Source: CAZDBA01 sp964503615 (lineage in GTDB: Bacteria > Planctomycetota > Planctomycetia > Pirellulales > Pirellulaceae). Taken from it: a stretch of DNA of 11,757 nt. The position numbers and the translations under genes are program-made. The DNA lies in assembly GCA_964503615.1 (NCBI GenBank), contig CAZDBA010000150.1:1-11757 (forward strand), read 5' to 3'. Below the pieces are notes generated by a model. It was not told the origin of the DNA. It saw nothing but the letters and a program-made list of their open reading frames with translations, and made no database searches. This document shows positions 1 to 7,460 of this stretch, in pieces. Position 1 is the first letter of the stretch, and every line of letters begins with the position of its first letter.

Positions 1-972
1 AAAGAAGTCCAACGATTGCAAGTTGAGATCGACGGCGCGGCCGACAAGATTAAGGCTCAAGAGACTCAGATCGAAAAATTGTCTTCGCAAGTTGAAAGTG
101 ACCAGAAAGACTTGTTGGAATTGCAATCTGCCCGTGAAGAGCTGAGCGGGCTTAAGATTTTGTTGGAGCAATCAAGCGAAGCGGAGTCAACTTTGAAGAC
201 CAAGGTGGATGGGCTGAACCAGGATAAGGCAGAACTTTCTGCCACGATTGAGTCGTTGCGTGCTGAACAATCGAAGTTCACCGAGCAGTTGGCCCAACAA
301 AGCGAAGAACATGCAGTCGAGTCAAAAGAAGTCCAACGATTGCAAGCTGAGATCGACAGCACAGCGGATACGATCGCGGCCCACGAGACTCAGATCCAGC
401 AGTTGACTTTGCAAGTTGAAAACGGCGAAAGCGAATTGGTGGAGTTGCGAGCGGTTCGTGAAGAGCTGAGTGAGCATAAGACTTTGCTAGAGCAATCTAG
501 TGAAGCGGAATCCATTTTGTCCGCATTGGTTGACGAGTTGCGACAGGAGAAAGCGGAACTTGCGACCACGAATGATTCGCTACGAACCGAGCGTTCTCAG
601 TTGACCGAACAGTTGACGCAGCAAAGCAAGGAACAATCGAGCCAATCGGAAGAAGTCCAGCGTTTGCAAGCAGAGGTCAACGATGCGGCGGATAAAATCA
701 CAGTTTATGAGAATCGTATCCAGGAGTTGACGGCGCAGATCGAAAGCGGTCAAGCAACACTCGCCGAATTGCGGTCTGTCGAAACGGAGCAGATGGCGCT
801 CAAGTCTCTCCTGGAAAGATCGCAAGCTACAGAAGCGGAGTTGATAGCCAAGGTTGACCATTTCGCTTTGGAGAAAGTTGAAATTACGGAACAGCTCGAG
901 CGACTTGCGGCTCAAAACGATAGCTTGAACGATGAGTGCGAGTCGTTGAAAATTGAATTGGCATCAGCAGAG
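1..972 (+). repeat. 324-bp (108-residue) in-frame tandem repeats
   Basis: Copies begin at 1, 325 and 649, exactly 324 bp apart, each opening with codons for (K/E)EVQRLQ followed by EID/EVN. Copies 1 and 2 align over 108 residues without gaps at roughly 60 percent identity by hand count, sharing blocks such as REELS, LLEQSSEAES, KAEL and TEQL. Copy 3 (649 to about 972) keeps the opening and the LLE block but diverges in its second half. More copies probably lie upstream, since the window starts exactly at a repeat boundary. The pattern indicates growth of the coiled coil by internal tandem duplication. Confidence 0.85.
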
Positions 973-2337
973 CAAATGTCTGCTGAACTTGGTGAATCCA
1001 AGACTCGTTTGGAAACAGGCTTGGACAAAGCTGTCGAAGAACTAAGCCAGTTGCAATCAGTTTTGTCTACTGGCCAGAACGAATTGCAGAAGAAAGAAGC
1101 TAAACTTCAGGAGGCTCTTGCTGATTTGGGCGCAGCGAACGATTCCATTGCGGAGCGAGATCGACAGTTGGTCAAAGCGGCTTCGGAAACGGATGTTAAT
1201 GAAGCGTTGCAGCAAAGACTGAGTCAGCTTGAGCAAGAGAAAACGGCTGCAGAATCTGCGACGAAAACGGCTCAAGATGTGGCCACCGAACTACAGGCTC
1301 GAATTGACGAATCGGAAACGCAACTGGTCGGAAATCAAGCCAACATTCAACAGCTCAGCGAAAAACTCGAACTTGCTGAGGTTGAACAGGCCGAACTGCT
1401 TGATTCGGTCCAATCATTGACGAACCAGTTGGACCAGTTGCGAATGGACAAGGACGAGCAGCGGCGCGGGCAAGAGCAAGATTCGTCCGAACTGGCTGAG
1501 CAGCGTGAGAAAATCGAAGCGTTGGAAACGGCACTTACCAGTTCGATGACTGAACAGGAAACGGCCCGGAAGGAAAACGCCACAATCAAAGGAGAGCTGG
1601 CGGAGCTCAATTCGACTCAAGAGCAGTTGGCAAGTGAAAGGCAAAAGTATCAGCTTGACCAGCAAAACGCGTTGGATGAACTGGAACAGTTGCGTGCTTT
1701 GGTTGCCGAGCAAGATAAAAAGATTGCGTGGCAGTTACAGCTTGAGAATCAGTTGCGTGATGAAGCTGTTGAATTGATTCAGGAGCGAGATCAACTGGCT
1801 CGCGAACGTGAAGGGTTAACGGTTACGCAAACAGACCAAATTGGCGACGCCGATGTCGTTGAGCAGTTGCAGTTGGTGATCGAAGAACGTGATCAGTATC
1901 GACTCAAACGGCGTGAGCTGAGAAAAAAGTACAAATTCCTGTACGAGAAATTCGAAACTGCAAAGGAGCGGTTGCAATCGCGGAAGCAACAGGTTGCCTT
2001 GGCTCAGCATCATTTGAAGCAAGCGATCGAAGAAAATGCGAAATTGAGTTCGCGTTTAAAAGAGATGGATGTACGGAATCCGGACGAAGTTGCTTTGCTG
2101 CAAAACGAAATTGAACGTTTACGAGAAATTCTCCAAGTTAGTGAAGATCGCTTCAAAGAGTTTGGAGTTCGCTATCGGAAAGATCGCCTGAAGTACAAGC
2201 AGTACAAGACCCGAGTGATGGAATACAAAGCACTGATCGAAGCGTACCATCGCGTTACCAAGCTGACTCCAGCAATGGTCTCCCAAAAAGATTCTCTTCC
2301 CCAGCCACCCAAAGCCCAATCAGCAATGCTAAACTGA
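1..2337 (+). CDS. Long coiled-coil protein, 3' part only (5' end outside window)
   Basis: The frame is open from the first base, so the gene continues upstream; 778 residues are visible before the TGA at 2335-2337. I do not recognise a named family. Almost the whole visible part is Glu/Gln/Leu/Ala/Ser-rich heptad-like sequence of the SMC/myosin-tail kind, with no Walker motif, signal peptide or membrane segment in view. The first ~320 residues are built from 108-residue repeats that open with (K/E)EVQRLQ. The last ~150 residues (from about nt 1890) change character: they are basic and tyrosine-rich, with several KY/YK pairs, and end in a short Pro/Gln/Ser tail, which could be a DNA-, membrane- or partner-binding end. 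The role may be structural or scaffolding, but that is a guess. The coding status is secure because of the long open frame and regular heptads. Any catalytic domain would lie upstream. Confidence 0.85.
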   Translation, partial: KEVQRLQVEIDGAADKIKAQETQIEKLSSQVESDQKDLLELQSAREELSGLKILLEQSSEAESTLKTKVDGLNQDKAELSATIESLRAEQSKFTEQLAQQSEEHAVESKEVQRLQAEIDSTADTIAAHETQIQQLTLQVENGESELVELRAVREELSEHKTLLEQSSEAESILSALVDELRQEKAELATTNDSLRTERSQLTEQLTQQSKEQSSQSEEVQRLQAEVNDAADKITVYENRIQELTAQIESGQATLAELRSVETEQMALKSLLERSQATEAELIAKVDHFALEKVEITEQLERLAAQNDSLNDECESLKIELASAEQMSAELGESKTRLETGLDKAVEELSQLQSVLSTGQNELQKKEAKLQEALADLGAANDSIAERDRQLVKAASETDVNEALQQRLSQLEQEKTAAESATKTAQDVATELQARIDESETQLVGNQANIQQLSEKLELAEVEQAELLDSVQSLTNQLDQLRMDKDEQRRGQEQDSSELAEQREKIEALETALTSSMTEQETARKENATIKGELAELNSTQEQLASERQKYQLDQQNALDELEQLRALVAEQDKKIAWQLQLENQLRDEAVELIQERDQLAREREGLTVTQTDQIGDADVVEQLQLVIEERDQYRLKRRELRKKYKFLYEKFETAKERLQSRKQQVALAQHHLKQAIEENAKLSSRLKEMDVRNPDEVALLQNEIERLREILQVSEDRFKEFGVRYRKDRLKYKQYKTRVMEYKALIEAYHRVTKLTPAMVSQKDSLPQPPKAQSAMLN

Positions 2338-2436
2338 GCGCTTGCCAAAGATCGGCATAGGCATTTTGCGGATTTACTAAGGGGATCGGTATAAAGAATT
2401 GGGGACAGGTTTTTTGCGAATTGCGGGTATCTTGCT

Positions 2437-2646
2437 CGCAATCGTTTTCCTTTCAAGCTTTGTGCACGCGGAGGACTACTACGTTTGTGCANNNNNNNNN
2501 NNNNNNNNNNNNNNNNNNNNNNNNNNNNNNNNNNNNNNNNNNNNNNNNNNNNNNNNNNNNNNNNNNNNNNNNNNNNNNNNNNNNNNNNNNNCGCAATCGT
2601 TTTCCTTTCAAGCTTTGTGCACGCGGAGGACTACTACGTTTGTGCA
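2437..2646. repeat. Identical 55-bp direct copies flanking the N gap
   Basis: Bases 2437-2491 and 2592-2646 are identical over 55 bp, from CGCAATCG to TTTGTGCA, one copy abutting each edge of the run of Ns. The most economical reading is a single locus whose two contig ends overlap by one k-mer and were scaffolded rather than joined. Deleting 155 bp (one copy plus the Ns) restores one reading frame across the join. A true tandem duplication cannot be excluded from the sequence alone. Confidence 0.9.
2492..2591. other. Assembly gap of exactly 100 Ns
   Basis: A run of 100 undetermined bases, the usual placeholder length for a scaffold gap of unknown size. Any reading frame drawn through it is meaningless. 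Its true length may be zero or negative, given the identical flanks. Confidence 0.99.
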
Positions 2647-3081
2647 ACAAATGGAAAGGGGAAAAAAGCGACTCGTGAAAAACCGGCTAAGGACTTGGGA
2701 AACATTGTTTCGAAACTATTACCCGGCGATACCGTTCACATCGCGGGAGGAGTTTATCGGGGGCGAGGCGAGTGCGGGTGTAGGTGCGTTCCATGCTTGG
2801 TTTACCCGTTCAGGCTGGAGTCGTTGACGGCCCTGCCGTCGAAGTCTGGCTAAATCGTATTTCCGTCGAAAATGCAATCAATGTTGGGTCATCGCAGTAT
2901 TTAAAGACATATGGATGTGAGATGCCCGCCACAGAATAGGTTGCAGCGTGCCTAGTTTTGCTGTTTTTAACAAATGTAGCGGGACAAATTGGATTCTGGT
3001 TGTGCAAAAATCAGCAAAACCATACTCTGGCGTGATTCTCAATTATCGTGAACAAATGGGCCCCTGCGATTCGTAAGGGTC

Positions 3082-5010
3082 TTGGATCAATTGACCCATC
3101 GCCAAAAGTGGACAGCTAATTTCGTGGAACCAACTGCTGAAAATAATCGCCTGCACGAGTATCAGGAAAAGCTTGATCATCAGACCCAAACGATCGCCGA
3201 TGTGGCCAACCGGTGGGGGTGGATGGCGTATTTGCGAGGTGGTCTGTTTCTGGCCTCGGTCGCAGTCATTTTTCCTGGGCTGCAACAGTTGTGGGGATAC
3301 CAGACAGGTTGGTTCATACTAAGCGGCATTTTGTTTTTTGCGTTTTTAGCGGTAGCGTTCTTTCATGAGGGCCTGCAGGCCAATTATCGACGGGGCAAAT
3401 TGCTTTCCCGTATGTACCGCGAATCGATTGCGAGATTGAATCGTGATTGGGATAATATCAAGGTACCCGAATTTGAAGTCCCCAAGCACCAAGTTGCTTT
3501 GGCAAAAGACCTCGATTTGATTGGCCCGAGCTCGCTGTTCAAGTTGATTGGGATCGTACGAACGCCATTGGGAATCAATACGCTTGCAGACTGGATCCTC
3601 AATCCATCACAACCTGAAGAGGTCGTTAGCAGGCAAGCGGCTGTGGCAGAGTTGGCCGGCGAATCGGAGTGGCGAGAGCGGTTTCAGTTGAAGTGCGAGA
3701 CGTTGGCCTCCAGTCAGTCGGGCCCCAGCCAATTTGTAGAGTGGTGCGAGCGAGAGGATTACTTCAACAAGTATTCGTGGCTGTTGCAGTTATCACGTGT
3801 CCTTTTGGTCATTTCATTGCTGGCATTGGGAGCGACGCTTTTCGGTTTGTTGACCCTGACCATTACGGGGCCGATCCTGATCGCCACGCTTGGGTTGAAC
3901 TTTTTTCTAACCGTGTTTTATGCCGGATCGGTACACGAAGAATTCAACATGATTTCAACTCGCCATCATGAGATTACTTACTATCACGAACTGCTGGATA
4001 TGATGGCCAAGTTCGATTCAAAGTCCGGAAAACTAAAAGAGATCCAATCTCAGTTGTTCGAGGGTACCGATGATGTTCGGAAACAAATCAGTTCGTTAGG
4101 AACATTGGTTTGGCTCGCGAATTGGCGGCGCGGCGTGATGTTTCTCGTCTATTTGGTCGTTCAGTTCTTTGGCTTTTGGGATATTCACATTCTTCGTTTG
4201 CTGGAGAACTGGAAAGCTAAACATGGTTCAAAGGCTCGCGTTTGGTTTGACAATCTGGGGCAATGGGAATCGCTTTGTGCAATGGCCAAATTGGCACACG
4301 ATCAGCCGGATTGGGTGTTTCCGACGTTGACCACTGACGGTTCGAAAAAAGTTACCGGCAAGACGCTTGGTCATCCGCTGTTGAGCGATTCCGATCGGGT
4401 AAGCAACGATTGCCAAGTCGGCCCCGAGGGTACCGTTTTATTGGTAACCGGCTCAAATATGTCGGGCAAAAGTACGCTGCTGCGAAGCGTTGGATTGAAC
4501 GTAATGATGGCTCAAATGGGAAGCGTAGTCTGTGCGAACGAGATGAGCTTGCCTTCGCTTAAAGTGGCCACAAGCATGCGTGTAAGCGATTCGCTGGCTG
4601 AAGGCGTGTCGTTCTTTATGGCTGAATTGAAACGACTGAAGGAGATTGTGGACCAAGCCGAACAGGTGCAGTCCGAGTCCGATTGGAACATGATGTTTTT
4701 GCTCGACGAAATTCTGCAGGGTACGAATTCACGAGAGCGACAAATTGCGGTCAGTCGCGTGGTACGTCGGTTGATTGATGATAAAGCGATTGGTTGTATC
4801 TCAACCCATGATCTTGATCTGGCGAAGACGAACGATTTGCAAGACTGTTGCAATACAGTTCACTTTGCGGAGAGGTTCGAGACTGTGGATGGTAAGGAGA
4901 AAATGGTATTCGATTACCGGATGCACGAAGGGATCTCGCCAACGACCAACGCGCTTAAACTACTTGAAATGGTAGGACTTGGGGAACGAGATACAGTGCC
5001 AGCACAATAG
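3082..5010 (+). CDS. Membrane-anchored MutS-family ATPase (mismatch-repair-like, lacks mismatch-binding domain)
   Basis: 642 residues from TTG 3082. The C-terminal third is a clear MutS ATPase: Walker A GSNMSGKST (457-465), signature region SDSLAEGVSFFMAEL (502-516), Walker B FLLDEILQGT (539-548) and the switch histidine in STHD (574-577). A MutS core/lever-like region (about 150-210, with TPLGINTLADWIL) lies upstream. The N-terminal mismatch-recognition and connector domains of MutS1 are absent. Hydrophobic stretches at about 50-66, 77-94, 236-256, 260-280 and 351-368 suggest membrane helices, so the protein is probably an inner-membrane ATPase rather than a classical repair factor; its real role is unknown. 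The start is uncertain: TTG 3082 sits too close to AAGGG (3075-3079), TTG 3091 is spaced better, and GTG 3124 would start just before the conserved-looking ENNRLHEYQEKL segment. It is followed by a possible microprotein and then a convergent gene. Confidence 0.88.
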   Translation: MDQLTHRQKWTANFVEPTAENNRLHEYQEKLDHQTQTIADVANRWGWMAYLRGGLFLASVAVIFPGLQQLWGYQTGWFILSGILFFAFLAVAFFHEGLQANYRRGKLLSRMYRESIARLNRDWDNIKVPEFEVPKHQVALAKDLDLIGPSSLFKLIGIVRTPLGINTLADWILNPSQPEEVVSRQAAVAELAGESEWRERFQLKCETLASSQSGPSQFVEWCEREDYFNKYSWLLQLSRVLLVISLLALGATLFGLLTLTITGPILIATLGLNFFLTVFYAGSVHEEFNMISTRHHEITYYHELLDMMAKFDSKSGKLKEIQSQLFEGTDDVRKQISSLGTLVWLANWRRGVMFLVYLVVQFFGFWDIHILRLLENWKAKHGSKARVWFDNLGQWESLCAMAKLAHDQPDWVFPTLTTDGSKKVTGKTLGHPLLSDSDRVSNDCQVGPEGTVLLVTGSNMSGKSTLLRSVGLNVMMAQMGSVVCANEMSLPSLKVATSMRVSDSLAEGVSFFMAELKRLKEIVDQAEQVQSESDWNMMFLLDEILQGTNSRERQIAVSRVVRRLIDDKAIGCISTHDLDLAKTNDLQDCCNTVHFAERFETVDGKEKMVFDYRMHEGISPTTNALKLLEMVGLGERDTVPAQ

Positions 5011-5128
5011 CGTTTCAACATTGCGTTGGAGTTGCTGAGAAGTCTGGCAGATGAAGTTTTATTTTTGTTGAGTTGACAAGCCACAGAAAAATTGCAAACC
5101 TGATCAAATCAAAGACGGGAAAATTGAT

Positions 5129-5236
5129 ATGAACGAGATATTAAAAACCAAAACTGAGCTAAGCAATTTTACGCTTGGAGCGATCTGTGGATACGGATTG
5201 CAGATCGTTGCGATTTTGCTCTGGTCCTTTTCATAA
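5129..5236 (+). CDS. Possible 35-residue single-helix membrane peptide
   Basis: ATG 5129 to TAA 5234-5236. A purine-rich GACGGGA ends at 5120, eight bases before the ATG, a good Shine-Dalgarno distance. The peptide has a short polar start with Lys/Glu (MNEILKTKTELSN) and then a continuous hydrophobic segment from about residue 14 to 33 ending LLWSFS, typical of a one-helix membrane peptide. It lies 118 bp after the MutS-like gene on the same strand and ends 20 bp before the 3' end of the convergent synthase-like gene. I know of no homologue. It could be chance, since any short hydrophobic ORF can arise between genes, but the start context and helix make it worth listing. Confidence 0.4.
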   Translation: MNEILKTKTELSNFTLGAICGYGLQIVAILLWSFS

Positions 5237-5256
5237 ACAGACTGGCTAGAACCAGG

Positions 5257-6228
5257 TTAGTGGTGTCCTGCATCCGTTGGGATAATTGCCACTCCGCCCT
5301 CCAAGCCCATCCAGTGCTTTGCTTTCAGCTTGAAATTCTCTTGCTTGGTCAACGGGCCGCCTTCTTGCAAAACTGACTCAGGCGAAGTTTTGATTTTCAT
5401 CAAAGTTGTCCAAGTCCACGCGAGCAAACTCTTGAACGCTCGTTGTCCATCGAATTCGAGTTCATAAGTAAGTTTACCGACAGCGTGCAGGTGCGGTTCA
5501 ATCTTACTTGACTGAACGCGGCAAAAGTGACGCCACGATTTGTCCGATTCTCCCGCTTTCACTTTTTCCAGATCGACTTCATGTTTTTCCAATTCAGATT
5601 GCGGAAAGAACAATTGGTTTTGACGAGCATCGTGTGCCAATAGGGATAGTAACAGCGTTTGGTAGATCGCTTTTCCGCCTTGGATAGCGATGCTTTCCCA
5701 ACTCTCCGGTTCGCCATGAATCTCAAAAATCGGTAGGACCGCTGCCAGAGCGGATCCTCCCATAAGAGTTGTGAATTTCTCGAATTGCTCGCAGGTCTTG
5801 AGTTCTTTGTTTTGCATCCACAGGTCAGCGGCCTCAAGAGGGCTTAAAATCTGCTCGGTGGGAATCTTGTACCGTTCAGCGGTGTCGTACAGTGCCGCCA
5901 ATTTTGCGCTGCGGCATTTGCCGGTCATGGCAACGCGAACTTCCTCTCGATAATTTTTCCAAGCTTCTCTGCAGATACCTTCTTCGGTGTGAATGTCGAG
6001 AAAATCGCTGACACGTGTCAGGTGGCTGACGAGAGCATAGAGTGATTTGCGCTCAACACCGGTAGTGTTGCTGAAAATCCAAAGGAAGGGTCCAAAAAGC
6101 TGTTTTGCCGTTTGCTGACAGCTCTTGTAGCCGAAATCAAGTGTCTCCGAGGAAAGGTCCAGATACCCGATCGTTTCTGAATCAGGTTGGTCGGTTGTTG
6201 GAACTTCGGATGTTTGCTGTTCGTTCAT
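5257..6228 (-). CDS. Divergent squalene/phytoene synthase-family protein, probably catalytically altered
   Basis: 323 residues from ATG 6226-6228, close to the usual 280-350 of the family. The all-alpha trans-isoprenyl diphosphate synthase (head-to-head) pattern is visible in order: ERKSLYALVSHLTRVSDFLD (59-78) matches the first substrate-binding helix, AERYKIPTEQILSPLEAADL (117-136) the central helix, FTTLMGGSALAAVLPIF (152-168) the YCY..AG helix, AIYQTLLLSLLAHDARQNQ (187-205) the second Asp-rich helix followed by FFPQSEL, and a C-terminal LLAWTWTTLMKIK helix (268-280). In active enzymes both DxxxD motifs bind Mg-diphosphate. Here the first reads S74-D-F-L-D78 and the second L196-L-A-H-D200, so the leading Asp of each is missing. 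It may be a non-catalytic paralogue or one with changed chemistry. There is no clear Shine-Dalgarno. It is divergent from ispH with 273 bp between starts. Family call likely, function unknown. Confidence 0.72.
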   Translation of the reverse strand: MNEQQTSEVPTTDQPDSETIGYLDLSSETLDFGYKSCQQTAKQLFGPFLWIFSNTTGVERKSLYALVSHLTRVSDFLDIHTEEGICREAWKNYREEVRVAMTGKCRSAKLAALYDTAERYKIPTEQILSPLEAADLWMQNKELKTCEQFEKFTTLMGGSALAAVLPIFEIHGEPESWESIAIQGGKAIYQTLLLSLLAHDARQNQLFFPQSELEKHEVDLEKVKAGESDKSWRHFCRVQSSKIEPHLHAVGKLTYELEFDGQRAFKSLLAWTWTTLMKIKTSPESVLQEGGPLTKQENFKLKAKHWMGLEGGVAIIPTDAGHH

Positions 6229-6489
6229 GGTCGTAAATGGGTTTGAAATTTGGCCAGAGAAAGTTTGGAAGACTTTGTCTTACCGCAAGGTTACAGAATC
6301 GAAGAAGAAAACTAAACCACTGAAAGCGGTAAAAACGCTGGGTTACCTGAATTGAACGGGTAAACTGCGTGTCCAGTGTGTTTCCCGGAGGTAACAGGCC
6401 CTCATTTTTTGAGGAAAATCACCTGTATGATCAAATGGTAAAAATGTTGCCTCGCCCAAATTGATACGGTTACTTACACTATGCAAGTT

Positions 6490-6493
6490 GGAG
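6490..6493 (+). promoter_or_regulatory. Ribosome binding site that decides the ispH start
   Basis: GGAG lies eight bases before ATG 6502. The upstream in-frame ATG at 6481 has no such site, and the protein from 6502 begins MKILLASPRGFCAGV, which matches the usual IspH N-terminus. Confidence 0.7.
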
Positions 6494-6501
6494 AAAAAAA
6501 C

Positions 6502-7440
6502 ATGAAAATCCTCTTAGCCAGTCCGCGGGGCTTTTGCGCCGGCGTGAACATGGCGATCGAAAGCTTGCAATTAACCCTCGAGATGTTTGGGGCGCCCGTC
6601 TACGTCTACCATGAGATCGTCCACAACAAATACGTGGTCGACACGTTTCGAGAAAAAGGCGCCGTATTCGTTGACACGTTGGAAGAAGTTCCAGAAGGCT
6701 CGAACTTGCTATTTTCGGCTCATGGTGTTTCTCCAGAGATTCGTGCCATCGCAAAAAAGCGTCGTCTGAACGCCATCGACGCGACATGCCCGTTGGTAAC
6801 CAAAGTTCACTTGGAAGCGATCAAGTACGCCAAAGAGGGGTACCAGATTTTCCTGATTGGTCACGAAGGGCACGATGAAGTGATCGGAACGATGGGCGAA
6901 GCTCCCGAGTCAATGATTTTGGTCGAGACGGCAGAAGATGTCGACCAATTGGAAATGGACAACGATGCAAAAGTCGCATACCTGACGCAAACAACTTTGT
7001 CGGTCGATGATGCGAACAAGATTATCGAACGACTGAGAGGTCGTTTCCCAAATCTGGTAAACCCTCCCAAGGCTGATATTTGTTACGCAACTCAAAATCG
7101 GCAGGAGGCAGTTCGCAAGCTGGCGGTTGAGGCGGACGTCTGCTTGGTGTTAGGAAGCCAAAATAGCAGCAACAGCCAACGACTGCGAGAGTTGGCAGAG
7201 GATACTGGAGTTGCCGCCCACTTGATTGACGGTGCAGCCGATATCGACCCGAGTTGGTTCAAGGGCGGCGGAGAAACAGTTTTAATCACTGCTGGTGCCA
7301 GCGCCCCGGAAACGGTTGTCGAACAGTGTATCGACTGGCTGATGGAACGGTACGAAGCAACGGTTGAACTTCGGATGATTCGAGAAGAGAACGTCCATTT
7401 CCCGCTCCCCAAAAAGCTTCGACAGCTTCAAAAAGGTTGA
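6502..7440 (+). CDS. ispH: 4-hydroxy-3-methylbut-2-enyl diphosphate reductase (IspH/LytB)
   Basis: Cytoplasmic iron-sulfur enzyme for the last MEP-pathway step: reductive dehydroxylation of HMBPP to IPP and DMAPP. The 312-residue length from ATG 6502 is normal. All hallmarks are present: the three cluster cysteines C12 (RGFCAGV), C96 (DATCPLV) and C194 (DICYATQNRQ); the substrate histidines H41 (HEIVHN), H74 (SAHGVS) and H124 with catalytic E126 (GHDEVIGTMGE); TTLSVDD (164-170); and SSNSQRL (222-228) plus S267 for diphosphate binding. An in-frame ATG at 6481 would add seven residues but lacks a ribosome site. It stands alone on its strand, between a divergent synthase-like gene and a convergent kptA. 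The presence of IspH shows that the organism makes isoprenoid precursors through MEP. Confidence 0.97.
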   Translation: MKILLASPRGFCAGVNMAIESLQLTLEMFGAPVYVYHEIVHNKYVVDTFREKGAVFVDTLEEVPEGSNLLFSAHGVSPEIRAIAKKRRLNAIDATCPLVTKVHLEAIKYAKEGYQIFLIGHEGHDEVIGTMGEAPESMILVETAEDVDQLEMDNDAKVAYLTQTTLSVDDANKIIERLRGRFPNLVNPPKADICYATQNRQEAVRKLAVEADVCLVLGSQNSSNSQRLRELAEDTGVAAHLIDGAADIDPSWFKGGGETVLITAGASAPETVVEQCIDWLMERYEATVELRMIREENVHFPLPKKLRQLQKG

Positions 7441-7460
7441 TCACTATGATCCACCCTGCC

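Larger units (their letters stand above)
2399..2939 (+). pseudogene. Remnant of a secreted right-handed beta-helix protein (interrupted by scaffold gap)
   Basis: If one of the two 55-bp copies and the Ns are removed, the frame starting at TTG 2399 (or TTG 2414) runs without interruption through a signal-peptide-like segment (hydrophobic core ILLAIVFLSSFVHA, then E-D-Y-Y-V) into a segment ending PGDTVHIAGGVYRGRGECG. That is typical of the N-terminus of secreted parallel beta-helix (pectate-lyase-fold) proteins. The similarity then stops. A second frame (2784-2939) reads VVDGPAVEVWLNRISVENAIN, which again resembles a beta-helix coil, and ends at TAG 2937. A third open stretch (2921-3076) follows in yet another frame and may be more of the same gene. 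A full beta-helix protein is several hundred residues, so this looks like internal deletion plus frameshifts. There is no ATG start. The 744 bp between 2338 and 3081 hold no other gene that I can see. The family call is by motif recognition only. Confidence 0.55.

Noticed and set aside
2485..2853. Reading frames drawn through the run of Ns
   Set aside because: They exist only because undetermined bases contain no stops; they are parts of the beta-helix remnant.
5237..5256. Weak CTGG/CCAG hairpin between the convergent genes
   Set aside because: A four-base stem without a T tract does not support a terminator.
6400..6414. Small hairpin CCTCA/TGAGG upstream of ispH, partly nested in CAGG/CCTG
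   Set aside because: Only five base pairs, with no T run on either strand. It matches no riboswitch I recognise and is likely chance.
6447..6480. Possible sigma-70 promoter for ispH starting at TTGCCT
   Set aside because: No acceptable -10 box at 16-18 bp; the best hexamer, TACACT, is 22 bp away.
6481..6501. Upstream in-frame ATG as the ispH start
   Set aside because: GGAG at 6490 fits ATG 6502, and the family N-terminus begins there.
5257..7440. Synthase-like gene and ispH as one isoprenoid operon
   Set aside because: They are on opposite strands with 273 bp between starts; shared regulation is possible but co-transcription is not.
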